This document shows, in pieces, positions 35,794 to 45,564 of a DNA stretch of 64,000 bases; position 1 is the stretch's first letter; each line of letters starts with the position of its first letter. Made by a program: the position numbers and the translations under genes. The notes beneath the pieces were generated by a model. The model was given only the letters and a program-made list of their open reading frames with translations, was not told the DNA's origin and did not search any database. The DNA comes from an uncultured Clostridia bacterium (GTDB lineage Bacteria; Bacillota; Clostridia; Christensenellales; Borkfalkiaceae), in contig CASDOP010000012.1 of the NCBI GenBank assembly GCA_949282385.1, positions 1 to 64,000 of the forward strand, read 5' to 3'.

Positions 35794-38291
35794 TCAAAAC
35801 TTAAATATTCTTTAATTCTGTCACCCAGATAATGCAGCGGCAAGGGGACATTTGTTGCTTCTTTGTACTGTGGAGAAAGTGTCCTTGTCTCGTTTATATA
35901 GTTTATAATCTTTTGAGCATTATCACCTTGCTGCAAAACAATCGGATAATATTCTATTAGCCTCTTTCCACAATAATCATGTGTTGGATTATCAATGCTG
36001 TATTCCTTATCACTATTCCTATATCTTTTATCCCTTTTCTTTACAGTAACACAGCCGTAATAAATTTCCCCATAATTGAAGATACCTTCTGAGCCTCCTG
36101 TTACTTTTTCCTCTTCCTGCATATAGTAATCAGGGACTTCATCGTTATACCTTATCCTGACAATCCTGAGTTTCGAATTAGTGAAGTTGAATGGAACGGA
36201 CAGATATTTATTGCCTATATCTATGCTCTCCGCATATTTAGGGTCAGTCATATATTCGGCAATCTTCTTGTTTGAAATACCGGGCCACAATTCGTTTCGC
36301 ACAAAGCCATCTCCTGATACAATTATAATTGCATCTCTGTCACGATAATAATTTTCTAATGCCTTAAGCTTTAGTTCTGCATATCTTCTGAGCGAATCAT
36401 TACACTTATCTGCAAACTCTCTATCCATTGACAGTTTAGCAAATTGCAGACAAGCATCATAATAAGTTACAGGAAGTCCATTATTCAAGATAGGACATTC
36501 AACCATAATTAATCCATCAGCGATATCGTATTTCAACATTATTGGTAATGCTCTTGCCGTTTCATCCTTCATGTCTTCCCTTATAGTTTTTATATGAGAA
36601 ACAACATCTATTGCTATTATAGGGCAAGCATTAAATTTTGATATGCTTGTCGCTGTACGCGAATATCCGAACTGTCTTAAAAGATCAGCTATTGACATAA
36701 CTGATTTAAAAGCAAATAAATCCTCTTTCTTTGTTTGAGATAATTTCTCATCCATATCAGGATTTATAAACTGTGTCACTCTTCCGGACAGAGCAAATCC
36801 GCACCTCAACAAATCTTTCACATCGCGCAAATCATCATCCCGCCTGGGTAATACAATTATCGCCCCTGTCATAATTTCAGAGCGTGATTTTCCTATCCTT
36901 TCAGCAATCGCCAATATCCTTTGTTCACGATTACAGTACTTTTTGTAATCGCCCTTAGGCATTGGTTGCGCATACTCGCCGAGAGGAAGTCTCTCTACTC
37001 TTATAGAAAATTTTTCTTCAGACACCACATCAGCCAGTTTTTCCTTCAGAATATTTTCTATAACACTCGCATATCCATCATGCATTGAAAAAGAATATAT
37101 TTCAATGACTAAACCTTTGTAACCAGTTTTACTAAGACGCAATGCCAGATCCGCATAGGATTTATCTGCGTTCATCCTGACATTTCTGTCTTTCCCCCTG
37201 TCGACTTCAGAGCATATATCTACACTATCACTTATATGCTTATATATCTCAGCATAAAAAACTTCCCTGTCTAAAGCGCTTATACCTGTTCCTATTTTTG
37301 TCTCGCCAGCGAAACTATTTAACGGTGAAATTGTACAAAACAGACGAGGTTCGTTTTGCGGTGAATTATACTTTTCTATTGCCCGTTTAAGATCATGTGC
37401 CGAAGGCAATCCTTCACGATAAATCGAGTTATAACATTCTGCATCTACGGTACTCCATACAACTTCTGATTCCCTGGTTTCTTTATTCCAGGTACTTTCC
37501 ATATTGAGCTTATAATAGTTGCTGTCCTTGGCATGTTTTATATATACGCTTAATTTATTGGGCCAATAATTTTTAGAACTTTTAGAAGTATTTTTGAATC
37601 TTCTTCGGCTACAATGCAATAACAGCATAGGCTGGCTATCAGGCGGAACGGTCTGTAAGGAAAACGCAAATACATAGGCAAAATACTGCCCTTTGCTATC
37701 CTGAAGTACCTGGGACATAAGCTCCCCTCTGCCCGAAGAATACAGCAGCAGTTCTTTTCCCCTATAATTTATCTGCATACCTATAAGCGATTGCATAATC
37801 TTAAGGCTTAACCCTTGATATGCACATTTATCAGCTATACGTCCGTCATTATTTATTATTTCAAGCTCACGAGAGCCAACAAGTTTTAATAACTCTTCAG
37901 GATTTATTGCTCTAACAAACGCTTTTAAAGCATCATTGCCCGTCTGGTCTTTAATTCTTCCTTTATAAAAGGAATAAGCCGCCGCGCGGAGATTTACACA
38001 TATCTCCTCGCACATGTCCGCATCTATTTGATTAAGGCAAACTACCCATTCAGCATCATTGCTGCTTTGTCGCATAGGCTTAATTTCTATAAGCCCATAA
38101 ATCCAATTGGCACAAATTTTTCCCAAAGCACTGCATAACGGTAAATTATATTTTTCATAATCATATTTTGGATTGACCGTTATAGCCAATTTGTAGAGTA
38201 ATTCTTTCCATCTTGCAGGAAACCCTATAGTATATATCTTAATCGTAGTAGCTTTCGGGATAAACGCCATCATCTGTAATTTCTTGCTCAT
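35790..38291 (-). CDS. pPIWI-RE protein (Argonaute-like PIWI family)
   Basis: 833 residues, GAGGAG ribosome site. Order: an N-terminal X-type region (about 1-370), a MID-like region (about 380-540, KGLVIEIYSFSMHDGYAS and RVERLPLGEYAQPMPKGDYK), then an RNase H/PIWI fold (about 550-833): PIIAIDVVSHIKTIRED, IIIVSGDGFVRNELWPGISN, LRIVRIRYNDEVPDYY and KRLIEYYPIVLQQGD. The Arg and Glu that name the pPIWI-RE class appear present. The context decides the call: a DinG-type helicase and a REase lie directly upstream, the island described for this family (Burroughs, Iyer and Aravind 2013). Proposed role: nucleic-acid-guided or R-loop-directed immunity against plasmids and phages. Guide type is not known from sequence. 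Confidence 0.82.
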   Translation of the reverse strand: MSKKLQMMAFIPKATTIKIYTIGFPARWKELLYKLAITVNPKYDYEKYNLPLCSALGKICANWIYGLIEIKPMRQSSNDAEWVVCLNQIDADMCEEICVNLRAAAYSFYKGRIKDQTGNDALKAFVRAINPEELLKLVGSRELEIINNDGRIADKCAYQGLSLKIMQSLIGMQINYRGKELLLYSSGRGELMSQVLQDSKGQYFAYVFAFSLQTVPPDSQPMLLLHCSRRRFKNTSKSSKNYWPNKLSVYIKHAKDSNYYKLNMESTWNKETRESEVVWSTVDAECYNSIYREGLPSAHDLKRAIEKYNSPQNEPRLFCTISPLNSFAGETKIGTGISALDREVFYAEIYKHISDSVDICSEVDRGKDRNVRMNADKSYADLALRLSKTGYKGLVIEIYSFSMHDGYASVIENILKEKLADVVSEEKFSIRVERLPLGEYAQPMPKGDYKKYCNREQRILAIAERIGKSRSEIMTGAIIVLPRRDDDLRDVKDLLRCGFALSGRVTQFINPDMDEKLSQTKKEDLFAFKSVMSIADLLRQFGYSRTATSISKFNACPIIAIDVVSHIKTIREDMKDETARALPIMLKYDIADGLIMVECPILNNGLPVTYYDACLQFAKLSMDREFADKCNDSLRRYAELKLKALENYYRDRDAIIIVSGDGFVRNELWPGISNKKIAEYMTDPKYAESIDIGNKYLSVPFNFTNSKLRIVRIRYNDEVPDYYMQEEEKVTGGSEGIFNYGEIYYGCVTVKKRDKRYRNSDKEYSIDNPTHDYCGKRLIEYYPIVLQQGDNAQKIINYINETRTLSPQYKEATNVPLPLHYLGDRIKEYLSFD

Positions 38292-41200
38292 AACTATTCT
38301 CCTCTAATGCATTATAGAATGCGCCATATAAAGTTTCTGCTATAAAACCGTCTTTGTCCATAAGCTCCTTCAAATAGGAACGTATTTCCTCTATAATATT
38401 GAAAGATCCCTCACCTCTGCCGCCACAGAATGCTCCATCAGCAAAATATATGCGCGGAGGTTCATCTATGACATCAAGATCGCGCGCTCTGGCAACCCTT
38501 CCAAAAATCTGGTCGAGCATAATAAACACCGTAGCAACAATATCTCTTTTGCTTTCAATCGAAAGAAACTGTAGTCCGTTTGCTCCACTGTCCTTTTCAA
38601 GTTTACCCCAGAATCTCCCGGCATCATTTTTTAATTGATCGGCAAATATACCCCAATCACGGACACACACATGATTGAATTGTTGCGATATATGACCGTT
38701 TAATTTGCTTACTTTAAGGGAGATATCATCTGGTACAGGCATGGGTCTTACCAAGAAAAATACACTCCTTAAAGCCGAATTCCCGTAACTGTCAACTATG
38801 TTATATCCACGACATATTACAGATGCCGGTGCCACCAATATTTTTTCTGAACAAGCTCCGAAATACTCAAGTTGATTTTTCTTGATTTTGCCTGGTAGTA
38901 AAGTTTCATCATCTCTAATGAGTACCGCACACTTTTCAGTGCTATGTATCTCCTTAAGAAGGGTATCTATGTCATCCCCAACTCCTTTTGCCTCGTCATA
39001 GCTATTTACGACAAAAAGCATTTTCCCGGGACGATTCAGCTCGCTTTCGATATGCATACGAATATCATGCAACAAACTAAAGATCTTACACCTGCGTTCT
39101 GACTGTCTGCTGCCGGATACCATCACATCTGAAGCGCACAAAGTAAATCTCGACTTATCAAGATACGCCTTTGTCTTCGTCGGAGATTTCAGAATATAGT
39201 TAACAGGCAACTCAACATTATACTGCAGAGACCCCGGAGCATAACTTGAACCGGACAATAAAATAGCATGAGGTCCGCACGGTTTCCCTTGTTCATCTAC
39301 TCTTAACCACGGCATTGACAGCATCAGGTACCTGCCACACGCATACTGTCGATAGACCTTAAGTTTTTCGTCTGATTTGGAATACATCATACCAAACATA
39401 TTGCCCATCGGCGCAGATGGAAGATATTTTTGCTGCGATATAAATCTCGCTTGCAGGAAATCAGAGATATTATTTTTGTGAAGTATTTCCATATCAACCG
39501 ATTTGGCAGCATCATCTATTCGGTGCATCATCCTGTCAAATAAAATTACTTTCATCAGCAGTTCAACATGTACCTTGTCAATGTCAGATAGCTCTATACC
39601 CTCTGCTTTCAGAAGTCTGCCTAACCGCGTCCTGACATTACCATTCTTGCTACACGAAGCATCAACAATCTCTGATAGCTGTACGATAAATTCGTTTTGC
39701 GCAAAATCTAAGCTGCTCTGATACGCACATCGTCTGAGAGCGTTTTCAAGCTTGCTGTCTATACCGTCTTTATTCAGTTGTTCTATAAGCGTAAGTCCAG
39801 AAAAAGTAGCCGTTACTATCTTTTTCCAACTCCCGAATTCATTATTTTCAATTCTCCTTATCGCATCTACTATATCTTCATAGACTTCTGTAGTATCTCT
39901 TGTAAGCGAATAAAATCTGCGCCCGTTTCTGTCGTCGACAATGGATGAGTATTTTTTACGCATATCGGCAATACAACCTGCCGCCTGAGCATCAATAAAA
40001 TCATTTAAAGCCGTGTTAGGCGAAAAGAAGTCATCCAGAGTTTCCTGCACTCTGTCGCACTCATCAAACATAACAACGTCAACACTATTAACTACCTCTT
40101 CAAGAAACAAAGAATGATCATCCCCTACATATGATGCAGCAAGTCCTGCCACTGTGGTTAAAACTATAGACGATGTCGTCGCTTCTCTCAACATTGCGCA
40201 GCCGCTACACTTAGCAAATAATGGACATTTCGCCCTTTTGACAACTTTTTTATCGTCGTCATACTGTGTTAATTTATAGCAAGGTCTTTCACCAAACTCC
40301 CAGGCAGCTTCGTCCTGATTAAGTCCGTTAAGAATACAAGGGGCTGTGAGATAATCAGAAATATCCTCGTCTATAAACAGCTCGCCCTGTTTCATAAGTG
40401 CTCCGACATAGTTTTCCTGATTTGATTTACCTATAAGCGGACTAACCGACAGGTTGAACTTTTTCAGATACCTATAAAGCTTTACGACGTCACTTACAGA
40501 ATTAAGCACTATTACTGTTCTGTAGCCTCTTTTGGCAAGATAATAGCATAGTACATTTATCAATGTACTTTTACCCGAACCAACCATACCCACAATGTTA
40601 ATAACTTTTTCTATGGTTAATTCAGCCGTTCTATCATTTACATTTACAAGTTCATTGTCTTTAAGAACCCCATAGCAATAATCATCCGGCACAACCTTTT
40701 TCATCTCAGCAGCCGTATCAATTAAGTCCTGATAAGATAATTTTATTGTCTTTCTTTGCTGTTTTTTTGAGGTTGGCTTTCTACCTGATCCTTTTTCAAA
40801 TGATGTAAGCCACTCAGGGATATCAATGGTAATAATCTGTTTATCATTCTTATAAAATTTATATTTTCCTGAATCCGCATAGGGGACAGCCCGACTTCCG
40901 CCACTATATGACTTTAGTTCAGCAAGATATATATCCTCCCTATCCGTTGCATAATTACACCTTTCGTTCCTAACAAGCTTACCTCCCTCGATATTGTAAA
41001 AACGTATAGCATCATAATCGCTGTCAAGATACCTATCAAGATGCTCTTCCCACTGCATTCTGGAAGCATACAACAGTAGTTTTTCACGAGCCTGCTGCAA
41101 CAGATAAAGCTGTTCATCTTCTTTACTGTGGTTTATTATCTGATAACCCCTCAATAGTACATACGCGTTACCCGGATTGAGTTCAGGCGAGATTCGACTA

Positions 41201-41307
41201 AGGAGACACAGCACCATTTCAACCCTTACAAATGCAAGAGAGTTAAAGTTATCCGCTATTACAATATGAGAATTCAGATCTTTCTTTAACTGTTGAAATT
41301 TACGCAT
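38239..41307 (-). CDS. DinG-type helicase of the pPIWI-RE island (domain Z)
   Basis: 1022 residues. Residues 1-230 are an island-specific N-terminal region. Walker A VGMVGSGKSTLINVL (240-254), a four-cysteine cluster (CYKLTQYDDDKKVVKRAKC with CSGC, about 345-372) like the XPD/DinG iron-sulphur site, and Walker B VVMFDECDRVQETL. The C-terminal helicase half has KMLFVVNSYDEAKGV-like PGKMLFVVNSYDEAKG, APASVICRGYNIVDSYG and QIFGRVARARDLD (motif VI). It overlaps the REase gene by 8 bases and the pPIWI gene by 53 bases. It should unwind target DNA for the nuclease. Confidence 0.87.
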   Translation of the reverse strand: MRKFQQLKKDLNSHIVIADNFNSLAFVRVEMVLCLLSRISPELNPGNAYVLLRGYQIINHSKEDEQLYLLQQAREKLLLYASRMQWEEHLDRYLDSDYDAIRFYNIEGGKLVRNERCNYATDREDIYLAELKSYSGGSRAVPYADSGKYKFYKNDKQIITIDIPEWLTSFEKGSGRKPTSKKQQRKTIKLSYQDLIDTAAEMKKVVPDDYCYGVLKDNELVNVNDRTAELTIEKVINIVGMVGSGKSTLINVLCYYLAKRGYRTVIVLNSVSDVVKLYRYLKKFNLSVSPLIGKSNQENYVGALMKQGELFIDEDISDYLTAPCILNGLNQDEAAWEFGERPCYKLTQYDDDKKVVKRAKCPLFAKCSGCAMLREATTSSIVLTTVAGLAASYVGDDHSLFLEEVVNSVDVVMFDECDRVQETLDDFFSPNTALNDFIDAQAAGCIADMRKKYSSIVDDRNGRRFYSLTRDTTEVYEDIVDAIRRIENNEFGSWKKIVTATFSGLTLIEQLNKDGIDSKLENALRRCAYQSSLDFAQNEFIVQLSEIVDASCSKNGNVRTRLGRLLKAEGIELSDIDKVHVELLMKVILFDRMMHRIDDAAKSVDMEILHKNNISDFLQARFISQQKYLPSAPMGNMFGMMYSKSDEKLKVYRQYACGRYLMLSMPWLRVDEQGKPCGPHAILLSGSSYAPGSLQYNVELPVNYILKSPTKTKAYLDKSRFTLCASDVMVSGSRQSERRCKIFSLLHDIRMHIESELNRPGKMLFVVNSYDEAKGVGDDIDTLLKEIHSTEKCAVLIRDDETLLPGKIKKNQLEYFGACSEKILVAPASVICRGYNIVDSYGNSALRSVFFLVRPMPVPDDISLKVSKLNGHISQQFNHVCVRDWGIFADQLKNDAGRFWGKLEKDSGANGLQFLSIESKRDIVATVFIMLDQIFGRVARARDLDVIDEPPRIYFADGAFCGGRGEGSFNIIEEIRSYLKELMDKDGFIAETLYGAFYNALEENSYEQEITDDGVYPESYYD

Positions 41308-42421
41308 TCCTGTTCCTCCTTCTTAACTTCGCTTTAAATTGGGACATCGACAAACATGTAAACTTACTGTTTTTAAGATAGCCTTTACATATTTCAATGT
41401 ATTTCGCCGTATTTTTTACAATGCTATCCGGAATCACATAAAATCCTCGATCGATATTTGCTGACTGAAAAATATTATCGACGGCAATTTGTCTTCCCAA
41501 AAATTTAGGGTTTTGATAGGTCTTCGCATCAACTCCCCAATATGTACCATCATTGAATGTAATTCCTATATCATATTTGTCATGATCAGGCCACAATTGA
41601 CTTTTTAATCCAAGTTGTTTGCACACATTATCGATTTCCAACTCGGCATCTCCGGGATAACTGATATACCTTGCAACACCTTTCCTCAGCCTGTATTCAT
41701 ACTTAGTATCAATCAGGTGAAGCTTATCCCGTTTAGCAATTGCCACATCTATACAACTATGATGACAACACACAGGCTGCTCCCCAACAAATTGCAGTGT
41801 CCAGCCGCAATTCGGGCATTCATACATACCCTGCGGTATGTTTTCGTAAGAATTTTCTATAATCTTTCTTATCTCTTCGTTGTTTTCATGAGCCAGAATA
41901 AATTTCTTTCGTTCCGTATTTGTCAAAAGTCTATGTTCTATAATAAATTTACGTACTGAAACATAATCTTCCTGAGACAGATTCTTCATTTGATTATATA
42001 CTGCTTTTTCATCAATCGCAGTAAGATCCTTTTCTGAGGCATCAAGATAATCATAACATTCATTCGTCAACGAGTAAGCTTTATTGACTTTATTGACATT
42101 AATAAGCGCACCAATTTCATAGAAGTCACACTCTTCTAACTGGGCTATAATCGCCTCATCCCATCCCAAGAACCATTCCTTTACAGGACGAGTAAATACC
42201 CTATATATCATTTTAGTTTCAGAAAAAGATGAGAGCAACTTGTCTAAATCATCCCCTGTTTTACCACTGTGCTTAAGAGCGAGCGCACAATACATATTTA
42301 TTCCTTGTCTTAAAAGAAGTCCCTTTTTGTAATCTTCAGGATTGAGCATGCCTAGTTTATTCTTCAATCCAAACGCCACATATGAAAACATCCTTTCAAA
42401 GTCTACAGATACGTTACTCAT
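41300..42421 (-). CDS. Restriction-endonuclease-fold protein of the pPIWI-RE island (domain Y)
   Basis: 373 residues, AGGAGG ribosome site. The N-terminal 190 residues are helical. A zinc-binding segment follows (MYECPNCGWTLQFVGEQ, CCHHSC, about 197-218). The C-terminal part has a PD-(D/E)xK-type active site: KYDIGITFNDGTYWGVDAK (about 283-302; D...D-x-K), then QNPKFLGRQIAVDNIFQSAN. It is the first gene of the operon, behind a consensus promoter and an attenuator-like hairpin. Assignment rests on this fold plus the two neighbours. Confidence 0.82.
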   Translation of the reverse strand: MSNVSVDFERMFSYVAFGLKNKLGMLNPEDYKKGLLLRQGINMYCALALKHSGKTGDDLDKLLSSFSETKMIYRVFTRPVKEWFLGWDEAIIAQLEECDFYEIGALINVNKVNKAYSLTNECYDYLDASEKDLTAIDEKAVYNQMKNLSQEDYVSVRKFIIEHRLLTNTERKKFILAHENNEEIRKIIENSYENIPQGMYECPNCGWTLQFVGEQPVCCHHSCIDVAIAKRDKLHLIDTKYEYRLRKGVARYISYPGDAELEIDNVCKQLGLKSQLWPDHDKYDIGITFNDGTYWGVDAKTYQNPKFLGRQIAVDNIFQSANIDRGFYVIPDSIVKNTAKYIEICKGYLKNSKFTCLSMSQFKAKLRRRNRNA

Positions 42422-42442
42422 TGTAACCTCCTATACTAAAAA

Positions 42443-42474
42443 AGTCCGTCCTTCAAAACACTGAAGGACGGACT
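42443..42474 (-). terminator. Attenuator-like hairpin in the pPIWI-RE leader
   Basis: 12-bp stem AGTCCGTCCTTC / GAAGGACGGACT, followed on the minus strand by TTTTTTAG, then the ribosome site and ATG. An intrinsic terminator between promoter and gene implies conditional read-through. Confidence 0.75.
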
Positions 42475-42601
42475 ATCATAAGCTTAAATCACATAATAAA
42501 TTAAATGATAGTGCGTCTCATTCACATTTGAACCTATACAATATATTTTGTATTGAGCTGTATGTGAAATCAACATATAGTGTTTAATCTAGGACACTTA
42601 C

Positions 42602-42630
42602 ATTATAGCCACAAAGACGCACATTGTCAA
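42602..42630 (-). promoter_or_regulatory. Consensus promoter of the pPIWI-RE operon
   Basis: On the minus strand TTGACA (42630-42625), 17 bases, TATAAT (42607-42602), a perfect sigma-A promoter. GTGCGTCT within the spacer (42622-42615) has an inverted partner at 42511-42518 in the leader, a possible operator or RNA pairing. The leader is about 175 bases. Confidence 0.82.
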
Positions 42631-42893
42631 TACTTAAAATACAAAATTAACTAAAAATTTTAAATTAAACAAATATACAACAAAAACAGGAGCACCCAAA
42701 TATCATCTATTACCAACCATATAATTGATTTACATAATCACATAAGCAAGAACTTCCATCAATCCACTAATGCGTATTATATAAGACTCTTATAAAAAAC
42801 CATAAACATAGCGACAACTCCATACATATAAATACCGCCCATATATGCCTGTTAAAAACTTTGAAGCTACCTTCCAAAATTACAATATAAAGA
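42631..42893. other. AT-rich intergenic stretch
   Basis: No coding frame or known element seen between the pPIWI-RE promoter and the Nudix-gene terminator. Confidence 0.4.
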
Positions 42894-42928
42894 ATAGGCG
42901 AAGACGGCTTTAAATCGTCTTCGCCTAT
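42894..42928 (-). terminator. Terminator of the DUF2075/Nudix operon
   Basis: 13-bp stem ATAGGCGAAGACG / CGTCTTCGCCTAT, 3 bases beyond the Nudix stop codon. Confidence 0.8.
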
Positions 42929-42931
42929 ATT

Positions 42932-43318
42932 CTATATATTACTGATTTTTTCGAGAATAGCCTCGTCCGCAGGGCAGAAATCGTAATTTTCTAACTCGGA
43001 AGGAGTTATCCAAGCCATAGCGTTGTGCTCTAAAAGCGTCAATTGACCCCCTACTATGCGTGAATTAAAGAGAGTTAAATGAATTGTTATATCTGGATAA
43101 TCGTGCGTGACTTCGGTAAAAATACTGTCTACGGCAATATCTATTGCAAGTTCCTCCCGACACTCACGAATTAGCGCTTCTTCCTTGCTCTCACCCTTTT
43201 CAACCTTGCCACCGACGAACTCCCAAAGCAAAGCTCTCGCCTTGTTTTTTGGTCTTTGGCAGATTAAAAATCTGTCCTTATCCCATATCAACGCCGCCAC
43301 AACTTCAACTAACTTCAT
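42932..43318 (-). CDS. Nudix hydrolase (MutT-like)
   Basis: 128 residues. Complete Nudix box GGKVEKGESKEEALIRECRE with EL, a core VEVVAALIWDKDRFLICQRP and a late ITPSELENYDFCPADE. MutT-type enzymes hydrolyse oxidised or modified nucleoside triphosphates. The ATG overlaps the stop of the DUF2075 gene (ATGA), so the two are made together; this pairing suggests a role tied to that nuclease-helicase rather than general housekeeping. Confidence 0.9.
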   Translation of the reverse strand: MKLVEVVAALIWDKDRFLICQRPKNKARALLWEFVGGKVEKGESKEEALIRECREELAIDIAVDSIFTEVTHDYPDITIHLTLFNSRIVGGQLTLLEHNAMAWITPSELENYDFCPADEAILEKISNI

Positions 43319-45441
43319 ATTTCCTCAATTCCTAAACTTTTCAGATACTCATACGTGCCGTTGTAGTATTCGGGAAGGCGCGTGCTGTCCTCCCAATAGC
43401 CGCTGGCTGTCTTGTTTGAATTACCGTAGGGAACGCAAATTACCATGCCCATTCTTGCACGAGTGAGCAACACTCGATAGGCATTGAGCATATATTTCAT
43501 AAGCTCCTGCTTGCTCTCCGTATCGCCATTCTGCTCCACCCACTTCGTCTTGCCGTTAAAACGATAGTAGCGCCACTCGCCGTTTGCATAGCGCATATCA
43601 GCGTCCCAAAGAACACAGGTATAGTCGAGTTCCAGCCCCTGCACCTGAATTTCCGTTGCCGCATCCTCAAGGTAGTTAGACGCCCTTGTATCAATTTTAT
43701 CCTCCAAAAACCAATGGACAGCATTTTCGTCGCCGGACGGCAAAACGTGAATTCCCAATGGCTTATACCTTGCCGATTCCTTTGTTATGAGCACGCCTGT
43801 TCTCTCAGTTCCGCGGACCTTTCCGTGAAGCCAAGCCTTCGCCTTTGCAATATCTCTCGTCAAGACGATAGGGTACTTGTCCTTAATCTCGTTATAGATT
43901 GCAGGCGCGTTGCCATCGAAGCACAACAGCGAATGCACAAACGCCGAAAGTTTTTCCGCCCTAAATGAGCGAAGTGAAACGCCCAAGTGCAGGCTCTCCG
44001 CATAAGTCACATTTTTATTGTACTTCAACAGCTCGTTGACCTTACCTTCGGCGTATTCTGGCTCGGTAAGTTTGGGTGATATGTAGACGTTCCAATGCGA
44101 AAATCTCTCGTTGAGCGCCGTTATCCATTCGGATATTCCCGCCTCGCCAGTGTTTATCTCCTGACCGCCTCCCACAAGGCAGATTATCGTCGCCCAATCC
44201 TCTCGTTGATCGAGCGACCAAATTAAAAATGCCGCCTCCGACATGGGAAAGTTGGGAACTTTGAGCTTATTGCCGTACGTGCCACCCCTCTTCAAATAAT
44301 CGGCAAGCCTCTTATGCGTCCAAGAGCGCTGCGCCTCGTCAAAGATTGCAACGTGCTCGACCTCGCCGAACCCAGCCTTTTCCATTCTCACCGCCTTATG
44401 CGGATCAATTTCAAGCACGCCGTTTTCAACGGGATTTTTGATTTTAGCCAGCATGTTGTCGCGGTATCTGTGTATCATCTGAATGGACTTGCTCACTTCT
44501 CGGCGAGAAGCGGTTATCTTCTTGTCTTCGTTTCTTTCGCGGCATCTCTTAAAATTGTCCTGCGCAAGGGCCTCTGTAAGCACGGCGACGAGCGGCCCGT
44601 TGCCCGACAGATATACCGCGCCTTCGTCCTTTACGGGCTCGTTATTTCCCTGATATGTCTGCTTGATTGCAACTTCAAGCCCAACGAGCGTCTTGCCCGC
44701 TCCGGGCACTCCCGTAACAAAACAGATGCTCTTTTTTTGATTGCGCTTGCTGTCCTGAACGACCTGCAAAATATAGGCAATAGTCCTGTCCGTTGCAACC
44801 TTGTCCGCCTCGTGCCTTGTTATATTTTCAACAGAATGATTTTCGTATAAGCTCCTGGCCGCCTCGATAATTGTCGGTGTAGGCGCATACGGGCTTATTA
44901 TCCAATTTGGATTTATAGACGGCTCGTTCGGGAATGCCATCAGAACCTCTGAAAGCAAGGTATATATGCCCTCTTCGCCCGTAATGAGCGGGTTTATCAC
45001 TCTGTCGTCATATACAGACATCTGTATATTTTCAGTGGACCTATTACTCTTTGTAGCGATAAGGACGGGCACAATAACGTGAGCTTGGCTGAACTTATGG
45101 AAATTCTTTAAGTCAAGAGCGTAGTCAAGGATCTGGTCAATATCGCCCTCCAAAATCTTGGCTTCGCCGACCTTAAATTCAAGGCAGAATATAATGCCTT
45201 TGAGCAGCAAAACAACGTCAATTCTCTTGCCAAGACGAGGTATGTCGTATTCGAATATGATTTGGCCGTCACAGTTAAGCCTTCTAAGGACTTCCTTCAT
45301 TATGGAAATTTCGCCTAACCACGCTTCCCTTGTCGTTGTGAGTGCTTCTCCATGATAATTTTCGCACAGAAGGCCGAATATTGAGTTGTCTTCAGCACTT
45401 AAAAAATCGCTAAAACTGCCGCTGTATAAGCATCTGTTCAT
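43315..45441 (-). CDS. DUF2075-family helicase with N-terminal nuclease domain
   Basis: 708 residues. Residues about 55-180 contain a PD-(D/E)xK-like pattern (GKRIDVVLLLKGIIFCLEFK, Asp then E-F-K). Then comes the DUF2075 (schlafen-like AAA) helicase: Walker A VTGVPGAGKTLVGLEVA (about 245), Walker B VAIFDEAQRSWT, ICLVGGGQEINTGEAGI, and the end ATEIQVQGLELDYTCVLWDA with AYRVLLTRARMGMVICVP. It acts as an ATP-dependent nuclease-helicase on DNA or RNA. Such genes are frequent in defence islands. Coupled to the Nudix gene. Confidence 0.85.
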   Translation of the reverse strand: MNRCLYSGSFSDFLSAEDNSIFGLLCENYHGEALTTTREAWLGEISIMKEVLRRLNCDGQIIFEYDIPRLGKRIDVVLLLKGIIFCLEFKVGEAKILEGDIDQILDYALDLKNFHKFSQAHVIVPVLIATKSNRSTENIQMSVYDDRVINPLITGEEGIYTLLSEVLMAFPNEPSINPNWIISPYAPTPTIIEAARSLYENHSVENITRHEADKVATDRTIAYILQVVQDSKRNQKKSICFVTGVPGAGKTLVGLEVAIKQTYQGNNEPVKDEGAVYLSGNGPLVAVLTEALAQDNFKRCRERNEDKKITASRREVSKSIQMIHRYRDNMLAKIKNPVENGVLEIDPHKAVRMEKAGFGEVEHVAIFDEAQRSWTHKRLADYLKRGGTYGNKLKVPNFPMSEAAFLIWSLDQREDWATIICLVGGGQEINTGEAGISEWITALNERFSHWNVYISPKLTEPEYAEGKVNELLKYNKNVTYAESLHLGVSLRSFRAEKLSAFVHSLLCFDGNAPAIYNEIKDKYPIVLTRDIAKAKAWLHGKVRGTERTGVLITKESARYKPLGIHVLPSGDENAVHWFLEDKIDTRASNYLEDAATEIQVQGLELDYTCVLWDADMRYANGEWRYYRFNGKTKWVEQNGDTESKQELMKYMLNAYRVLLTRARMGMVICVPYGNSNKTASGYWEDSTRLPEYYNGTYEYLKSLGIEEI

Positions 45442-45564
45442 AAAAGAATTTCCTAAAATAAAAGTGTTCTGTTAATATACTTTTGCCAATTAAAAATAAC
45501 GAGATAATTGTACCATTTTTTGTATTCAGTGTCAATATCGCCCGTTTGATATATAAGCCTATAA

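Noticed and set aside
43714..45355. Plus-strand open frames across the DUF2075 gene
   Set aside because: Antisense shadows of a long conserved reading frame.
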